Shown piece after piece: positions 53,401 to 61,405 of a stretch of DNA of 64,000 bases (the stretch's first letter is position 1; each line of letters begins with the position of its first letter). The stretch covers positions 124,001 to 188,000 of the forward strand of contig VHBH01000001.1 in the NCBI GenBank assembly GCA_016872055.1. Reading direction: 5' to 3'. Made by a program: the position numbers and the translations under genes. The notes under the pieces were generated by a model. That model ran no database searches, was not told where the DNA came from, and saw only the letters and a list, made by a program, of their open reading frames with translations. This stretch comes from Nitrososphaerota archaeon. GTDB taxonomy: Archaea; Thermoproteota; Nitrososphaeria; Nitrososphaerales; Nitrosopumilaceae.

Positions 53401-54008
53401 CTCTTTTTGATTTCATCCATTCTTGCCAATGCCACTTCGAGTCTTCTGTCGGCGTCCTCTAGTTGTCTGATGGACTCAGACTTTTTCTCATCAAAGTATG
53501 CTAGTCCGATTAAATCCTCAATTACTGTTCGCTTTTCTTCTGCAGTGAACTCTGAAATCCTAGTTACTGTTCCCTGCTGGACTGCGTTTAGTTGGTTCAG
53601 ACTAGCATTTGCTACTTCGAGCAAATCCAGAATCTGGTTGCGGTTTGTCTGCTTTTGATTTAGATAATACACATTTTCGCCGTCCTCGCCCATTTCTCTT
53701 GTGATTACAACTGCATTAGAATCAACTGGGATCTTTCTATCCGAATTATCAAAGTGTAGTGATACACGAGCCATCTTGGTTCCACGCTTGTTTCCCTCTA
53801 TGTCGTGAATTAGTGAACGAAGCTTGTCCACTCTCATGATTTTTGGCTTGTTCTCGCCGAGCGCAAAGATGATCGCATCCAGAATGTTGCTCTTGCCGGA
53901 TCCGTTTGGCCCAGATATTGATACTAATCCAGGCTCAAAGCCGACCGTGGTGTTTGTAAATCCAAATGACTTGAAGCCATAGATCTCTACTTTTTTGATA
54001 TGAACCAA
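50484..54008 (-). CDS. smc: Chromosome segregation protein SMC
   Basis: 1174 residues from TTG 54008 (MVHIKKVEIYGFKSFG); a TTG 11 codons upstream is possible. Walker A ISGPNGSGKSNILDAII lies near the start, coiled coil 1 follows to about 500, the hinge at about 500-660 has DLEVARAKKLPKLK-like and GDIP-free sequence with VKCDAKYAPLLTFLFGNVLL, then coiled coil 2, and finally signature SISGGEKTLAAIVFVLALQK and Walker B FYLFDEVDAHLDAPN. It condenses chromosomes. ScpA/ScpB partners are not adjacent. The nitrilase gene diverges. Confidence 0.96.
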   Translation of the reverse strand: MVHIKKVEIYGFKSFGFTNTTVGFEPGLVSISGPNGSGKSNILDAIIFALGENKPKIMRVDKLRSLIHDIEGNKRGTKMARVSLHFDNSDRKIPVDSNAVVITREMGEDGENVYYLNQKQTNRNQILDLLEVANASLNQLNAVQQGTVTRISEFTAEEKRTVIEDLIGLAYFDEKKSESIRQLEDADRRLEVALARMDEIKKRIDELEAERNQKLRHEFINFELGRLHAISASNKMKVIQVEKVSKERSMHSLVSESKKLDEERILVKKEISELESQKFTFMSEVNTYNQAKASIDLELSQAMQIYESANTEAITKSRRIEQINARLPTIASDLDSLHQARLSIEVQSTEQKIILSKIREDKNLIYEQIKSVESELSTVYKQQAHVISQRKEIDNKIQGLTQKLNHAKVEFAKLESEINDSKSKIESNKNRLTEIAAESAKLATLKSRLETIIENHKATVSELRGRISEHTGKHDKIEHDIDELNFILEKATKAAAQYDAKIRVVKSIMHEDYTIAHLKEHREELGIEGLVYEMISWDKEYERAILAAASDWIKSFVVQDFGTLISLAEVARAKKLPKLKIIPLEAIPKFSLTVPKDPNVLGILSDYVKCDAKYAPLLTFLFGNVLLVKNQDSALRLSKSGYKTVTIDGEFFEAKTSAAVIDINSKISKVTKIISMSTSVEGLHQSISLLKKYILKKRLSIKKVDGIIQNYRERLSISETGLANADISYSDLKLKVSTIEKTKSQLESRISHLTKQIEKITLDHSKEESLIASLEERITLMHENYADGENHRIASELNRVNEKRSELMARQSSIVNEMREKESQIGTLSAQELGEKTKMQNLREEQSSLNHEKYEIETRLNQIAKDKELASENLIKLREKEQNLIATSGTSISKLQEFDDRLSLLNEKERLVTREINALERQSDSLSRDIRDIIENEAKVQKVLEKYGYQEITETFEVDSMLSALESEMNSLTSKLNATAPQTFVEISTGYRSMSDRKNELEEERNAIVRFIEEIDKDKRQTFLEAFDRVDKEIRDAFHTMTGGEAWLELQNEDDIFNSGISYLIQFPNKPKRESTSISGGEKTLAAIVFVLALQKLKPSVFYLFDEVDAHLDAPNSEKLAKIIEQRSAGSQFIMVSLKDSVVQKAKLIYGVFPKNGVSHVVTYKDKRMPSITS

Positions 54009-54147
54009 TAGAGTTTGTTGCCGTACAGGTTTGTTAATCAAATATAGACAAGTTTAGTTGACTGGCTTAACAAAATTCTTGTAATGCTATGAAAAATCTT
54101 GTCGCATTCATGTGGGCTTAAATTTGGTCATTATTGTGCAATGACAA

Positions 54148-54885
54148 ATGATAAAGCTGGGCATAGCGCAAACCGTCGCAACACGCACCAACGAAGAGGG
54201 GATCAAGCAGGCATCGTACCTCCTAGAACGTCTAGGCAAAAACGAGGCAGATATTGTGTGTCTGCCTGAGCAATACCTGACAGACAACAAAATAGATGAC
54301 TTTGAGGCTACGCTTTCACCCTTCGCCAAAATAGCAAAACAATATTCCATGAGTGTTATTGCAGGTGCATTTTACACAAAATCAGGCACAAGGCAGACCA
54401 TTTCCGCACCGGTAATTGACGGTACTGGGCAGTTTATTGGAGTCCAGGACAAGATTCACCCGTTTGATTATGAAAAAGATGATGTAAAGCCGGGAGTTGA
54501 GGCCAAGGTATTTTCAACAAAATGCAAATTCGGCGTAATAATTTGCTACGACATGGTGTTTTCCGATGTTGCAGAGACTATGGTCAAAAAGGGAGTAGAG
54601 GTGTTGTTCTCGCCAGCCAGAATCGTTCGGCGTGGAATACACCCATGGCATCTGTACTGTCAAACACGCTCACTGGAAAACAGAATACCAATACTTGCTG
54701 CAAACACGCAGACGCCTAAGTTTGGCGGAAAAAGCATCATTGTAGACTTAGAGGAAAGTGATGGAGTCATGATACCAAAAACAAAGGTAACGGTAGGGCA
54801 AGGAATCAGGCTGGAATCATTTGACCTTGGGAAATACGAAAAATCCCGTAAAATCAGATATTCAGATCACAAAAAATTTTCCTAG
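54148..54885 (+). CDS. Carbon-nitrogen hydrolase (nitrilase family)
   Basis: 245 residues with the Glu-Lys-Cys triad: Glu in IVCLPEQYLT, Lys in VQDKIHPFDYE, Cys in GVIICYDMVFSDVAE, and the family NRIPILAANTQTPKFGGKS. Members hydrolyse amides (omega-amidase, N-carbamoyl compounds), but the substrate is not evident. No NAD synthetase fusion is present. Start ATG 54148, divergent from smc across about 140 nt. Confidence 0.9.
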   Translation: MIKLGIAQTVATRTNEEGIKQASYLLERLGKNEADIVCLPEQYLTDNKIDDFEATLSPFAKIAKQYSMSVIAGAFYTKSGTRQTISAPVIDGTGQFIGVQDKIHPFDYEKDDVKPGVEAKVFSTKCKFGVIICYDMVFSDVAETMVKKGVEVLFSPARIVRRGIHPWHLYCQTRSLENRIPILAANTQTPKFGGKSIIVDLEESDGVMIPKTKVTVGQGIRLESFDLGKYEKSRKIRYSDHKKFS

Positions 54886-54916
54886 CATTCTCGAGAGTGA
54901 AACCCATGATATACAC

Positions 54917-55157
54917 CTAAATGCTTCTAATTGCGATAAGCCTGGAGTAAAAACCATACTCTACCTCAAATCGCTCTGCCTGCTCTGGTGGATATACTGA
55001 GAGCCATTATTGTGATTTTTTCTTCACTAGTATCATTTCCTTGCAAGTTTTCAAACTATCCTACCCGAAAAACATGCCAGGTTCAGAAGATTGCCATACC
55101 TTTTACACTTCGTTTTCGGTCAAAATATGGACAAAGTATATCAATGATTTTTCGCAA
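54917..55157 (-). pseudogene. Decayed small gene, zinc-finger-like N-terminus
   Basis: From a TTG at 55157 the frame reads RKIIDILCPYFDRKRSVKGM, stop, TWHVFRVG, stop, FENLQGNDTSEEKITIMALS, then needs a one-base shift to continue YPPEQAERFEVEYGFYSRLI to TAG 54917-54919. All pieces are on one strand, in order, and natural in composition; the 241-nt length is one base over whole codons. It fills the 280-nt gap between the nitrilase and PAC2 genes. The family is unknown. Confidence 0.4.
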
Positions 55158-55165
55158 AAAACATC

Positions 55166-55882
55166 ATGGCCCCAAAGTTATTGGTCAAGGAGACCAAGCC
55201 AATTAGCATAGAGGGAGGATATCTCATCGATGGATTTCCATCAGTAGGATTTACCAGCGCAATTGCAAGCGAGTCACTGATGCACGGAAATGATTATGAG
55301 TTGGTCGGATTTGTCGACTCTTACGATTTTCCAACTGTATCAATACTAAAGGACGGAGTTCCTAGCTATGCAACCAGAATCTACGTCAGCCCGTCACTAA
55401 AGGTTGGAGTGTTTTCATCATATCTGACAGTTAGCGAGCCGTATCACAGAACAATTGCAAAAATGATGCTGCTTTGGGCAAAAAAGCACAAGTGTTCTTT
55501 AGTGGTCAGCTCATCGCCTATGAACCTAGCAGATAATGACAAAAAACAGACAATTGCGGCCGGAAGCACCCAAGAGGCGCGAGAGAAAATAAAGCAGGCC
55601 GGAATGATGGTACTGCAAAATGGCACGATTCCCGGAATTCCAGGGGAGCTGCTAAACCAGGGAATGCTGTACGGCCAAAACGTCATTGTTGTTTTGGTGA
55701 ACGTGGATGAGGCAGGTCCAGACTTTGGATCTAGTGCTGACTTGTGCATAGCAATGTCCAAGATTCTGCCTGGAGTGTCATGTGATCTATCCATGATGAG
55801 AAAGCAGGCCGAAGTAGCAGAAAAACAGATCAAGGAAACAGAGAAGGAAACGAGGGCGCTGCGCGGCTCTATGTACGGCTAG
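55166..55882 (+). CDS. PAC2-family proteasome-assembly-chaperone-like protein
   Basis: 238 residues of the PAC2 fold: YLIDGFPSVGFTSAIASESL, HGNDYELVGFVDSYDFPTVS, GTIPGIPGELLNQGMLYGQN and VLVNVDEAGPDFGSSADLC. Eukaryotic PAC2 helps assemble the proteasome alpha ring and archaeal PbaA/PbaB are related. The C-terminus is a charged coiled coil. The stop is adjacent to the LysE start. A functional link with psmB at 25 kb is inferred from family only. Confidence 0.88.
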   Translation: MAPKLLVKETKPISIEGGYLIDGFPSVGFTSAIASESLMHGNDYELVGFVDSYDFPTVSILKDGVPSYATRIYVSPSLKVGVFSSYLTVSEPYHRTIAKMMLLWAKKHKCSLVVSSSPMNLADNDKKQTIAAGSTQEAREKIKQAGMMVLQNGTIPGIPGELLNQGMLYGQNVIVVLVNVDEAGPDFGSSADLCIAMSKILPGVSCDLSMMRKQAEVAEKQIKETEKETRALRGSMYG

Positions 55883-56491
55883 ATGCAAGAATTTTTTGCG
55901 TTTGTTGCTACAGTCATTGTGGTTTCTGCCTCTGGTGTGATGGCGCCAGGACCGCTTTTTGCCTCTACAATCTCAAGCGGCCTGAGACAGAGGGTTGCAG
56001 GATTTAAGATTGCTATAGGTCATACCATAATAGAGCTGCCACTCGTGTTGCTAATTGGCCTTGGGGTCTTGACGGTTGAGAGTTTTCCGCAATTTCGAAT
56101 CATAATAACAATACTTGGCGCGGCAAGCATCTTTGGGTTTGCCGGATTGCAGATAAGATCAGTACTCAGGGGAACAGTCACAAGAGACTCCAAGTATGGG
56201 CCGTTGCTTACCGGGGTTTTGCTTACGGGTCTCAACCCTTTCTTTTTGGTTTGGTGGTTTACTATTGGAGTCAAGCTGATTTTGGATGCCATGGTGATAT
56301 GGTCGTTTTGGGGAATCCTGATGATGTTTGCACTGCACGTCTGGATGGACTATGCATGGTTGACGTTTGTCTCGGCATCATCAGCAAAGAGTGCAAAATT
56401 CCTTTCTGGAAAATCTTACAAAATATTCATACTTGGGATCAATGCTTTTCTGGTTTACTTTGGAGTAACTTTTCTACTGGATGTTCTCTAG
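55883..56491 (+). CDS. LysE-family amino-acid/metabolite exporter
   Basis: 202 residues with six predicted membrane helices. The N-terminal helix has SGVMAPGPLFASTISSGLRQ, a LysE/RhtB-type reading, and TGVLLTGLNPFFLVWWFTIG in helix 4. The family exports amino acids or related solutes. ATG directly follows the PAC2 stop, so both are in one transcript. The last 4 bases overlap the convergent membrane gene. Confidence 0.85.
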   Translation: MQEFFAFVATVIVVSASGVMAPGPLFASTISSGLRQRVAGFKIAIGHTIIELPLVLLIGLGVLTVESFPQFRIIITILGAASIFGFAGLQIRSVLRGTVTRDSKYGPLLTGVLLTGLNPFFLVWWFTIGVKLILDAMVIWSFWGILMMFALHVWMDYAWLTFVSASSAKSAKFLSGKSYKIFILGINAFLVYFGVTFLLDVL

Positions 56492-56727
56492 CCACACTGT
56501 AAGGTTTCTAGGTTGGATGGGCATTCTGCGTTTAGGGTCTGGATTTTTTCTGCCAAAGACACGCACATGGAATAATCCATGGTGGATTCGTACTGGATTG
56601 TCTCATCAATTATTGCGAATTGTCTTGCTTGGCACGAGTTGAAATTCTGAAACATGATAAGTGATGCAATAATTATGATTCCACCGACTATGGATAATTT
56701 GTAATAATTACTCTTTTGAAACATCAA
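56488..56727 (-). CDS. Small membrane-anchored protein with conserved-looking cysteines
   Basis: 79 residues. One hydrophobic segment (LSIVGGIIIIASLIMF) is followed by a short outside domain with four cysteines (NSCQARQ, DYSMCVSL, NAECPSN, TLQCG), suited to two disulfide bonds. The start ATG lies within the last 20 nt of the alba gene, so translation is coupled. The function is unknown. Confidence 0.65.
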   Translation of the reverse strand: MMFQKSNYYKLSIVGGIIIIASLIMFQNFNSCQARQFAIIDETIQYESTMDYSMCVSLAEKIQTLNAECPSNLETLQCG

Positions 56728-57067
56728 TTTCTATTGTGGATACGTTACGAGTCTTGCCATCTTGGGATTGTAGTGAATCAGAAGAAATCCTGACGTCTTT
56801 GATGTAATATCCCACAGTGTTCATGCGCTTTACTATCATCTGGGACACATCCACTGCCTGCGTAATTCGCTGCCCGCGAGCTTTGATTGTTACCACTGGT
56901 TGAGTGGAAAGCTGAGTGAGCGTCGCTGTAACATATGTCATGATAGGCTTTAGGCCGACAAAAATCACGTCACGTGTCTTTTTTGCATTTTCATCCGCTT
57001 CTGTTCGCATCTTTTGTGAATCTTCCAAAATTTCTTGTGCTTCGGTTGGCTTGTCAGACTCGCTCAT
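56708..57067 (-). CDS. albA: Alba-family chromatin protein
   Basis: 119 residues. The Alba core begins after a 28-residue acidic-charged tail, with RDVIFVGLKPIMTYVTATLT, then VTIKARGQRITQAVDVSQMI and VGYYIKDVRISSDSL. Alba dimers coat DNA and RNA and compact archaeal chromosomes. The lysine at LKP is the position that is acetylated in Sulfolobus Alba. The N-terminal extension is longer than in classical Alba. The membrane gene follows with an overlap. Confidence 0.9.
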   Translation of the reverse strand: MSESDKPTEAQEILEDSQKMRTEADENAKKTRDVIFVGLKPIMTYVTATLTQLSTQPVVTIKARGQRITQAVDVSQMIVKRMNTVGYYIKDVRISSDSLQSQDGKTRNVSTIEIDVSKE

Positions 57068-57092
57068 GATTTGCTATGTTGCCCTTTTGCTT

Positions 57093-57344
57093 TTATTTAA
57101 TGCTTAAGTTATTTTTGGCCAAATAATCATTGATTATTTTTTCTATTTCTTCTGGGTTTTTGCACTGTTTTACTATTGAGACGATGTCTTCTTCCTCTAT
57201 TTCGTAACAGTTGAGAAATTCTTGCTCGTCTTTGTATACCAGCATGACTTTGTTGTTGTGATAGCAATAATACATTTTCTCTGGTTCCATTTCTTGGGCG
57301 ATGATTTTGATTCCTTTTTCGTCAGGAACCAGTGGATATCCCAT
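57093..57344 (-). CDS. Small protein of unknown function
   Basis: 83 residues (GYPLVPDEKGIKIIAQEMEP, YYCYHNNKVMLVYKDEQEFL, ending NDYLAKNNLSIK). It is mixed alpha/beta and acidic with two cysteines. It precedes alba by 25 nt on the same strand. It is not recognised; I use ATG 57344, and dinB starts divergently at 57420. Confidence 0.65.
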   Translation of the reverse strand: MGYPLVPDEKGIKIIAQEMEPEKMYYCYHNNKVMLVYKDEQEFLNCYEIEEEDIVSIVKQCKNPEEIEKIINDYLAKNNLSIK

Positions 57345-57419
57345 AAGAATATCCGTAAAATCTGTTATTTAGACTCAGCTTGGCGATATTGTAATAAGGA
57401 TTTTTTACGTAATGGTATC

Positions 57420-58508
57420 ATGCGTGTGATATTTCACATTGACTTTGATTATTTTTTTGCCCAGTGTGAAGAGATTAGAAACCAGACACTCAAGACCAAG
57501 CCGGTCTGTGTTTGTATTTTCTCAGACAGGGGTGGGGATAGCGGTGCAATTGCCACTGCCAACTATATTGCAAGAAAATATGGTGTAAAGTCCGGTATTC
57601 CAATCAAGTTTGCAAAGGCAAGGCTAAGGGAGATTCCAGAATCTGTATTTTTGCCAGCGGACTTTCCGTATTATTCCGATATTTCGCAGAAGGCAATGGA
57701 GATAATGAAGTCATATGCTGATGTATTCGAGTATGTCGGGCGCGACGAGGCATACTTGGATGTCACAAAAAAATCAGAGGGCAGCTTTACCATTGCCACG
57801 CACTTAGCCCAACAGTTAAAAAACCAAATCCGTGCCGAACTAAAAATGACTTGCACTGTTGGGATTTCTGCTAACAAGCTAGTATCAAAGATTGCATCGG
57901 GTTTTAGAAAGCCTGACGGACTTACAGTTGTCGAGCCGGAAAAGACAGGATCGTTTTTGGCACATCTGAATGTAGGTGATATCCCTGGAATAGGCAAGGT
58001 TACTGGAGAAAAATTCGCAGAATTAGACATCAAGACAATATCGGATCTGGTAAGGCTTGATGTGTTTACCCTAAACAATATGTTTGGCAAAAAAATTGCT
58101 TCATACATCTACAATGCCGCCCGCGGAATTGATGATGATATCGTGTCAGAGCGGGCGCCAGCAGTCCAATATTCCAGAATCATAACGCTAAAGCAGGATT
58201 CAAAGGACTTATCCTTTCTTTTAGGTGCACTGGATGAGATTTGCGCAGATCTGCACGAAACAATACTAAAACACAAAAAAACATTCAAGTCCGTTGGAAT
58301 CCAGTTTGTCCAGTCTGATTTATCCAATAAGACAAAATCAAAAATGCTCAAAAACCCAACATCAAGTCTGGATGAGCTCAAAAAGACTGCTGTTATTTTA
58401 CTCCAAGAAGCCCTAGCTGATCAGGACCAAAGTGTGCGAAGGCTCGGAATTAGAATATCGGAATTGTCCGATGTTACTGGTCAAAGATCGATTGAGAATT
58501 TCTTCTAA
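57420..58508 (+). CDS. dinB: DNA polymerase IV (Y-family, DinB)
   Basis: 362 residues from ATG 57420 (MRVIFHIDFDYFFAQ); longer in-frame readings run over the opposite 83-residue gene and are not used. Palm motifs VIFHIDFDYFFAQCEE and EYVGRDEAYLDVT carry the metal ligands, TVGISANKLVSKIASGFRKP the finger/palm region, and IPGIGKVTGEKFAEL the HhH. It bypasses damaged bases. The last residues GQRSIENFF match a PCNA-interacting peptide. Convergent overlap of 4 nt with the next gene. Confidence 0.95.
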   Translation: MRVIFHIDFDYFFAQCEEIRNQTLKTKPVCVCIFSDRGGDSGAIATANYIARKYGVKSGIPIKFAKARLREIPESVFLPADFPYYSDISQKAMEIMKSYADVFEYVGRDEAYLDVTKKSEGSFTIATHLAQQLKNQIRAELKMTCTVGISANKLVSKIASGFRKPDGLTVVEPEKTGSFLAHLNVGDIPGIGKVTGEKFAELDIKTISDLVRLDVFTLNNMFGKKIASYIYNAARGIDDDIVSERAPAVQYSRIITLKQDSKDLSFLLGALDEICADLHETILKHKKTFKSVGIQFVQSDLSNKTKSKMLKNPTSSLDELKKTAVILLQEALADQDQSVRRLGIRISELSDVTGQRSIENFF

Positions 58509-59422
58509 GCTGCCATTTTTTTGATGCGCTTGGTCTCTATTGCAGTTACTGCAAACAAATACGCAAAGAGCCATGGGAGAAACATAATCTCTCCTGCGAT
58601 TCCGTGAAATTCCTCAAATTCGACTGGGTTTGTAGAAACCTTGAGGGCAAATAGTGATAACGAAAATATTCTAATCATGTTGACAAAGATTGTTCCTGCA
58701 ATTCCTATTGCAAAGTACATCGCCTTTCGCTTTGGTGCAATATTCATCTTTAGTAAAAATGCCATCATAACCAAGGAAAAGATAATAACCGAATGTACAC
58801 CCGCAGACGGCCAAAATACCTGCAGTGCCATGGAGCCATGCTCGCCTTTGAGAAACATCAGATTGTTACGCGCAATTGCAGTTCCTAGATCAAAGAACTT
58901 GATTATCTCCACGTTTGCCTTGACCAAATATGGCACGATGTATTGTAACGGTCCGAGTGTATCGTACGGGAAAAACGCATCCAGTGAAAGAATAATTGCG
59001 CTACCACATAGAAAAATCGGGCCTGCCGGCGCAATTCTAATCCATCTTTTTCCAAACAATATGGTCACAGCGGCAATTACAAACGCTGCCATTATCACAA
59101 AGTCCCAAAGCCATGTCCAGGAATGAATCAGACTTACGTTATAGTATTGGGCACTATCCTGTACATATTGCCTGAGGCCATGATCAAGGGCTATCAAATA
59201 CGCAAAGACTGCAGCTGCAAATGGAATTGTTGCTATGACTCGTTTTTGGGAAACTATGGTCTTGATTCCGAGTAGCTCTGCCACAATGAATGCCATTGCA
59301 AAGAGCCAGCCACCCCTACCTTGGTTCCAGCTTAGTGAAAACGAGTCAGGTTGGTAAGCCAGAGCAAAGAGAACTGGGCTGATTATGATAATAATAGCAA
59401 ATGTCAGAGATTTGTTTTGCAA
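58505..59422 (-). CDS. Archaeosortase/exosortase-family membrane protein (Ser in place of Cys)
   Basis: 305 residues, about eight membrane helices. Exosortase-type active-site stretches appear in order: FWPSAGVHSVIIFSLV, NMIRIFSLSLFAL (Arg) and FHGIAGEIMFLP (His). The usual active Cys is Ser here. In Thaumarchaeota these proteins are thought to process PEFG-CTERM exported proteins, and I recall Ser variants being noted, though I cannot verify. No PEFG substrate gene is in this window. It follows dinB convergently. Confidence 0.82.
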   Translation of the reverse strand: MQNKSLTFAIIIIISPVLFALAYQPDSFSLSWNQGRGGWLFAMAFIVAELLGIKTIVSQKRVIATIPFAAAVFAYLIALDHGLRQYVQDSAQYYNVSLIHSWTWLWDFVIMAAFVIAAVTILFGKRWIRIAPAGPIFLCGSAIILSLDAFFPYDTLGPLQYIVPYLVKANVEIIKFFDLGTAIARNNLMFLKGEHGSMALQVFWPSAGVHSVIIFSLVMMAFLLKMNIAPKRKAMYFAIGIAGTIFVNMIRIFSLSLFALKVSTNPVEFEEFHGIAGEIMFLPWLFAYLFAVTAIETKRIKKMAA

Positions 59423-59456
59423 TGATTAGAGGAATCTTGATTTGAATAAAAACCAA

Positions 59457-60002
59457 TTATTTCTTCTTTATAGTAAGTGTCTTTTGGATCTCGCTCATCG
59501 AGCTGATGAATTTCTGCTTTGCCTCGTATTCGTTTGAGACCTTGACTATGACCTCAGTTGATGACAACAATACATCCTTGATAACTAATGGTGCAGACAA
59601 TCCAAGTAATTCCGATAGAAAATCGAATAGATTATGGAATTTGGTTTGGTTCTTGTACTGATACATGACTCGCCCGTCCTTGAACATGGGTTTTGGATCA
59701 AGTGGAATTACCAGCTCTGGGGACGTCATGTCGTTGATAAATTTTGCAGTGTCGGTTTTGATGGATGTAGATAGTTCTTCTTTTTTTGTCTCCAAGTTTG
59801 ATTTGGTCTTTTCTAGATTTGCCTGCTGGTCGTCATATTCTGTTCCAATCATTTTTGCAAACGCAGATTCTGTTGGCTTCTTGAGTGGGATTTCATGGAG
59901 ATTCATGTTTATTATTTTGAGTTCGTCTTCTATTTGCACAAGGTATTTCCTATTTGCTTTGATCTGACCGGCAAGTTCCTCAAGATAGATAAAATCAGAC
60001 AT
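59457..60002 (-). CDS. Coiled-coil protein paired with the tubulin-like GTPase
   Basis: 181 residues. A long charged coiled coil runs from about 5 to 95 (YLEELAGQIKANRKYLVQIE, then QQANLEKTKSNLETKKEELS), followed by a small globular end (VMYQYKNQTKFHNLFDFLSE, PLVIKDVLLSSTEVIVKVSN). The ATG at 60002 lies 7 nt after the GTPase stop on the same strand, so it is cotranscribed and probably a partner such as a filament adaptor or nucleator. I recognise no family. Confidence 0.72.
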   Translation of the reverse strand: MSDFIYLEELAGQIKANRKYLVQIEDELKIINMNLHEIPLKKPTESAFAKMIGTEYDDQQANLEKTKSNLETKKEELSTSIKTDTAKFINDMTSPELVIPLDPKPMFKDGRVMYQYKNQTKFHNLFDFLSELLGLSAPLVIKDVLLSSTEVIVKVSNEYEAKQKFISSMSEIQKTLTIKKK

Positions 60003-60009
60003 TATACCC

Positions 60010-61404
60010 TCACTGGCTAAACTGGTGAACTACGTCCATCAGAGATTGTTTGAAATCTTCAGTGGTCAGGCCCCATCTTCCGTATTCATCCTTGTATGCA
60101 TCCCAGGCTTCTTCTGCCTCGCGGGCAATCTCTAGCACCTTTGGCCCTATTGCCTTTGTATTGACAAGAATTGTGATGTTTGCCTGTTCTTTATCCATGA
60201 TTGGAATTTTGATAAATATCATTCTGGAATCCTCAATGTTGAATCTCTCCTTGATGAGTCTCTTGAGCAATTCGCGCTCTTTGATGTCAAATTCGCCTTT
60301 TACTTTAACTAGTGCACAGCAAGAGTCCTTTGCTCCGCCATAATTGCGAATGTCAGTCTCATCAATATCGAATAGAATCGCATCCTGCTTTTTGTTTAGA
60401 TTCTCAATGATACTATCCATTGTGTTGTGCTTGTTACCAGTAATGGTGTTGAGGTTCCACTGGTCTTCATCAGGCAATACAGGTATGACCCATGGAATTG
60501 CAAATTTGGGTCTCTTTGTTGCAAGCCAGGTTCTATAATTTGACATGTCCCATTCTGTTTCTCTGGCAAATGAAGAAATGAACATGGAGATTGCGTTTGC
60601 AGCAATCAGATTCATACCCTTGTAGTCTTTCCATCCTACTTCGTGTTCCTTCGGCAGATCATCTATTATAGATGGAATCTTGTCCACTCGTTTTTCATAC
60701 TTATGGGCAACTTCGCGCAGTCGTTTGTTTGAAAATAGTATTGAACAGTCAGAATACTTGATTTGGTATTCCAGATTCATTACTATATTGATTGCAGCTG
60801 CTTCCAATATGACTGGGTCCCAGCCAAATTCTGGCAACAGCCCTAGTGTTGCAATTGTTGCGTGTTCCTTGGTGTTGCTTCTAATAAATTCGATAAACGA
60901 GCAAGCAAAAGAGCTTCCAGTACCGCCACCCATTGCAAACGGAACAGTATAGCCTCGGACTTGTTCTGGCGATAATGCTGATAATTGTTTTCCAAAGTCC
61001 CATTTTTGGGTGACTTCGTTTTTGAATCTAGAGCGTCCTTCTGCCCAGTTTCTTGCGGCACCTCCAGCACCATGTATCACATGCTTGTCACGCAACGCAA
61101 AAAGGTCAGGATATGACTGTAAAATGAGATTTGCAGCCCTTGGGTCCAAGTCTACTAGTAATGCTCTTGGAATTAGCGGTGTTTCTCCACCAGTATATGC
61201 GCCTGGGAATCGAAGGATTGTGCTTCCATATCTTTTTAGGATTCTGGACTCGTCCTTTGTGTCCTTGAGAACAGGCTTTAGTGGATCGGCGCCAACATCA
61301 AGCAGTAATCTACGGTAGGATTCTGCTCCAAGACCAATTCCACAGTGACCAAAGCAGGTCATCAGAACTGGCGCTGGTGGTAGTGGGGCGCTTGCTTGTA
61401 CCAT
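60010..61404 (-). CDS. Tubulin-like GTPase (tubulin/FtsZ superfamily)
   Basis: 464 residues. The four nucleotide loops follow the tubulin rather than the FtsZ pattern: T1 MTCFGHCGIGLGAESYRRLL, T2 LLVDLDPRAANLIL, T3 HGAGGAARNWAEGRSRF, and T4 FAMGGGTGSSFACSFIEF. The sixth-helix equivalent NLEYQIKYSDCSILFSNKRL follows. The T7 synergy loop region ETEWDMSNYRTWLA keeps one Asp and has Asn where FtsZ has the second. It could polymerise. Divergent thaumarchaeal FtsZ-like and artubulin proteins are known. It heads a pair with a coiled-coil gene. Confidence 0.85.
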   Translation of the reverse strand: MVQASAPLPPAPVLMTCFGHCGIGLGAESYRRLLLDVGADPLKPVLKDTKDESRILKRYGSTILRFPGAYTGGETPLIPRALLVDLDPRAANLILQSYPDLFALRDKHVIHGAGGAARNWAEGRSRFKNEVTQKWDFGKQLSALSPEQVRGYTVPFAMGGGTGSSFACSFIEFIRSNTKEHATIATLGLLPEFGWDPVILEAAAINIVMNLEYQIKYSDCSILFSNKRLREVAHKYEKRVDKIPSIIDDLPKEHEVGWKDYKGMNLIAANAISMFISSFARETEWDMSNYRTWLATKRPKFAIPWVIPVLPDEDQWNLNTITGNKHNTMDSIIENLNKKQDAILFDIDETDIRNYGGAKDSCCALVKVKGEFDIKERELLKRLIKERFNIEDSRMIFIKIPIMDKEQANITILVNTKAIGPKVLEIAREAEEAWDAYKDEYGRWGLTTEDFKQSLMDVVHQFSQ

Positions 61405-61405
61405 G

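Noticed and set aside
57222-57419. Extended N-terminus for dinB
   Set aside because: It overlaps the opposite 83-residue gene and the Y-family fold starts at MRVIFHIDFDYFFAQ.
60010-61404. Plain FtsZ annotation
   Set aside because: Loops T2 and T3 read VDLDP and RNWAEGR, which fit tubulin; FtsZ would have NTD and a different T3. I keep superfamily level with a tubulin-like tendency.
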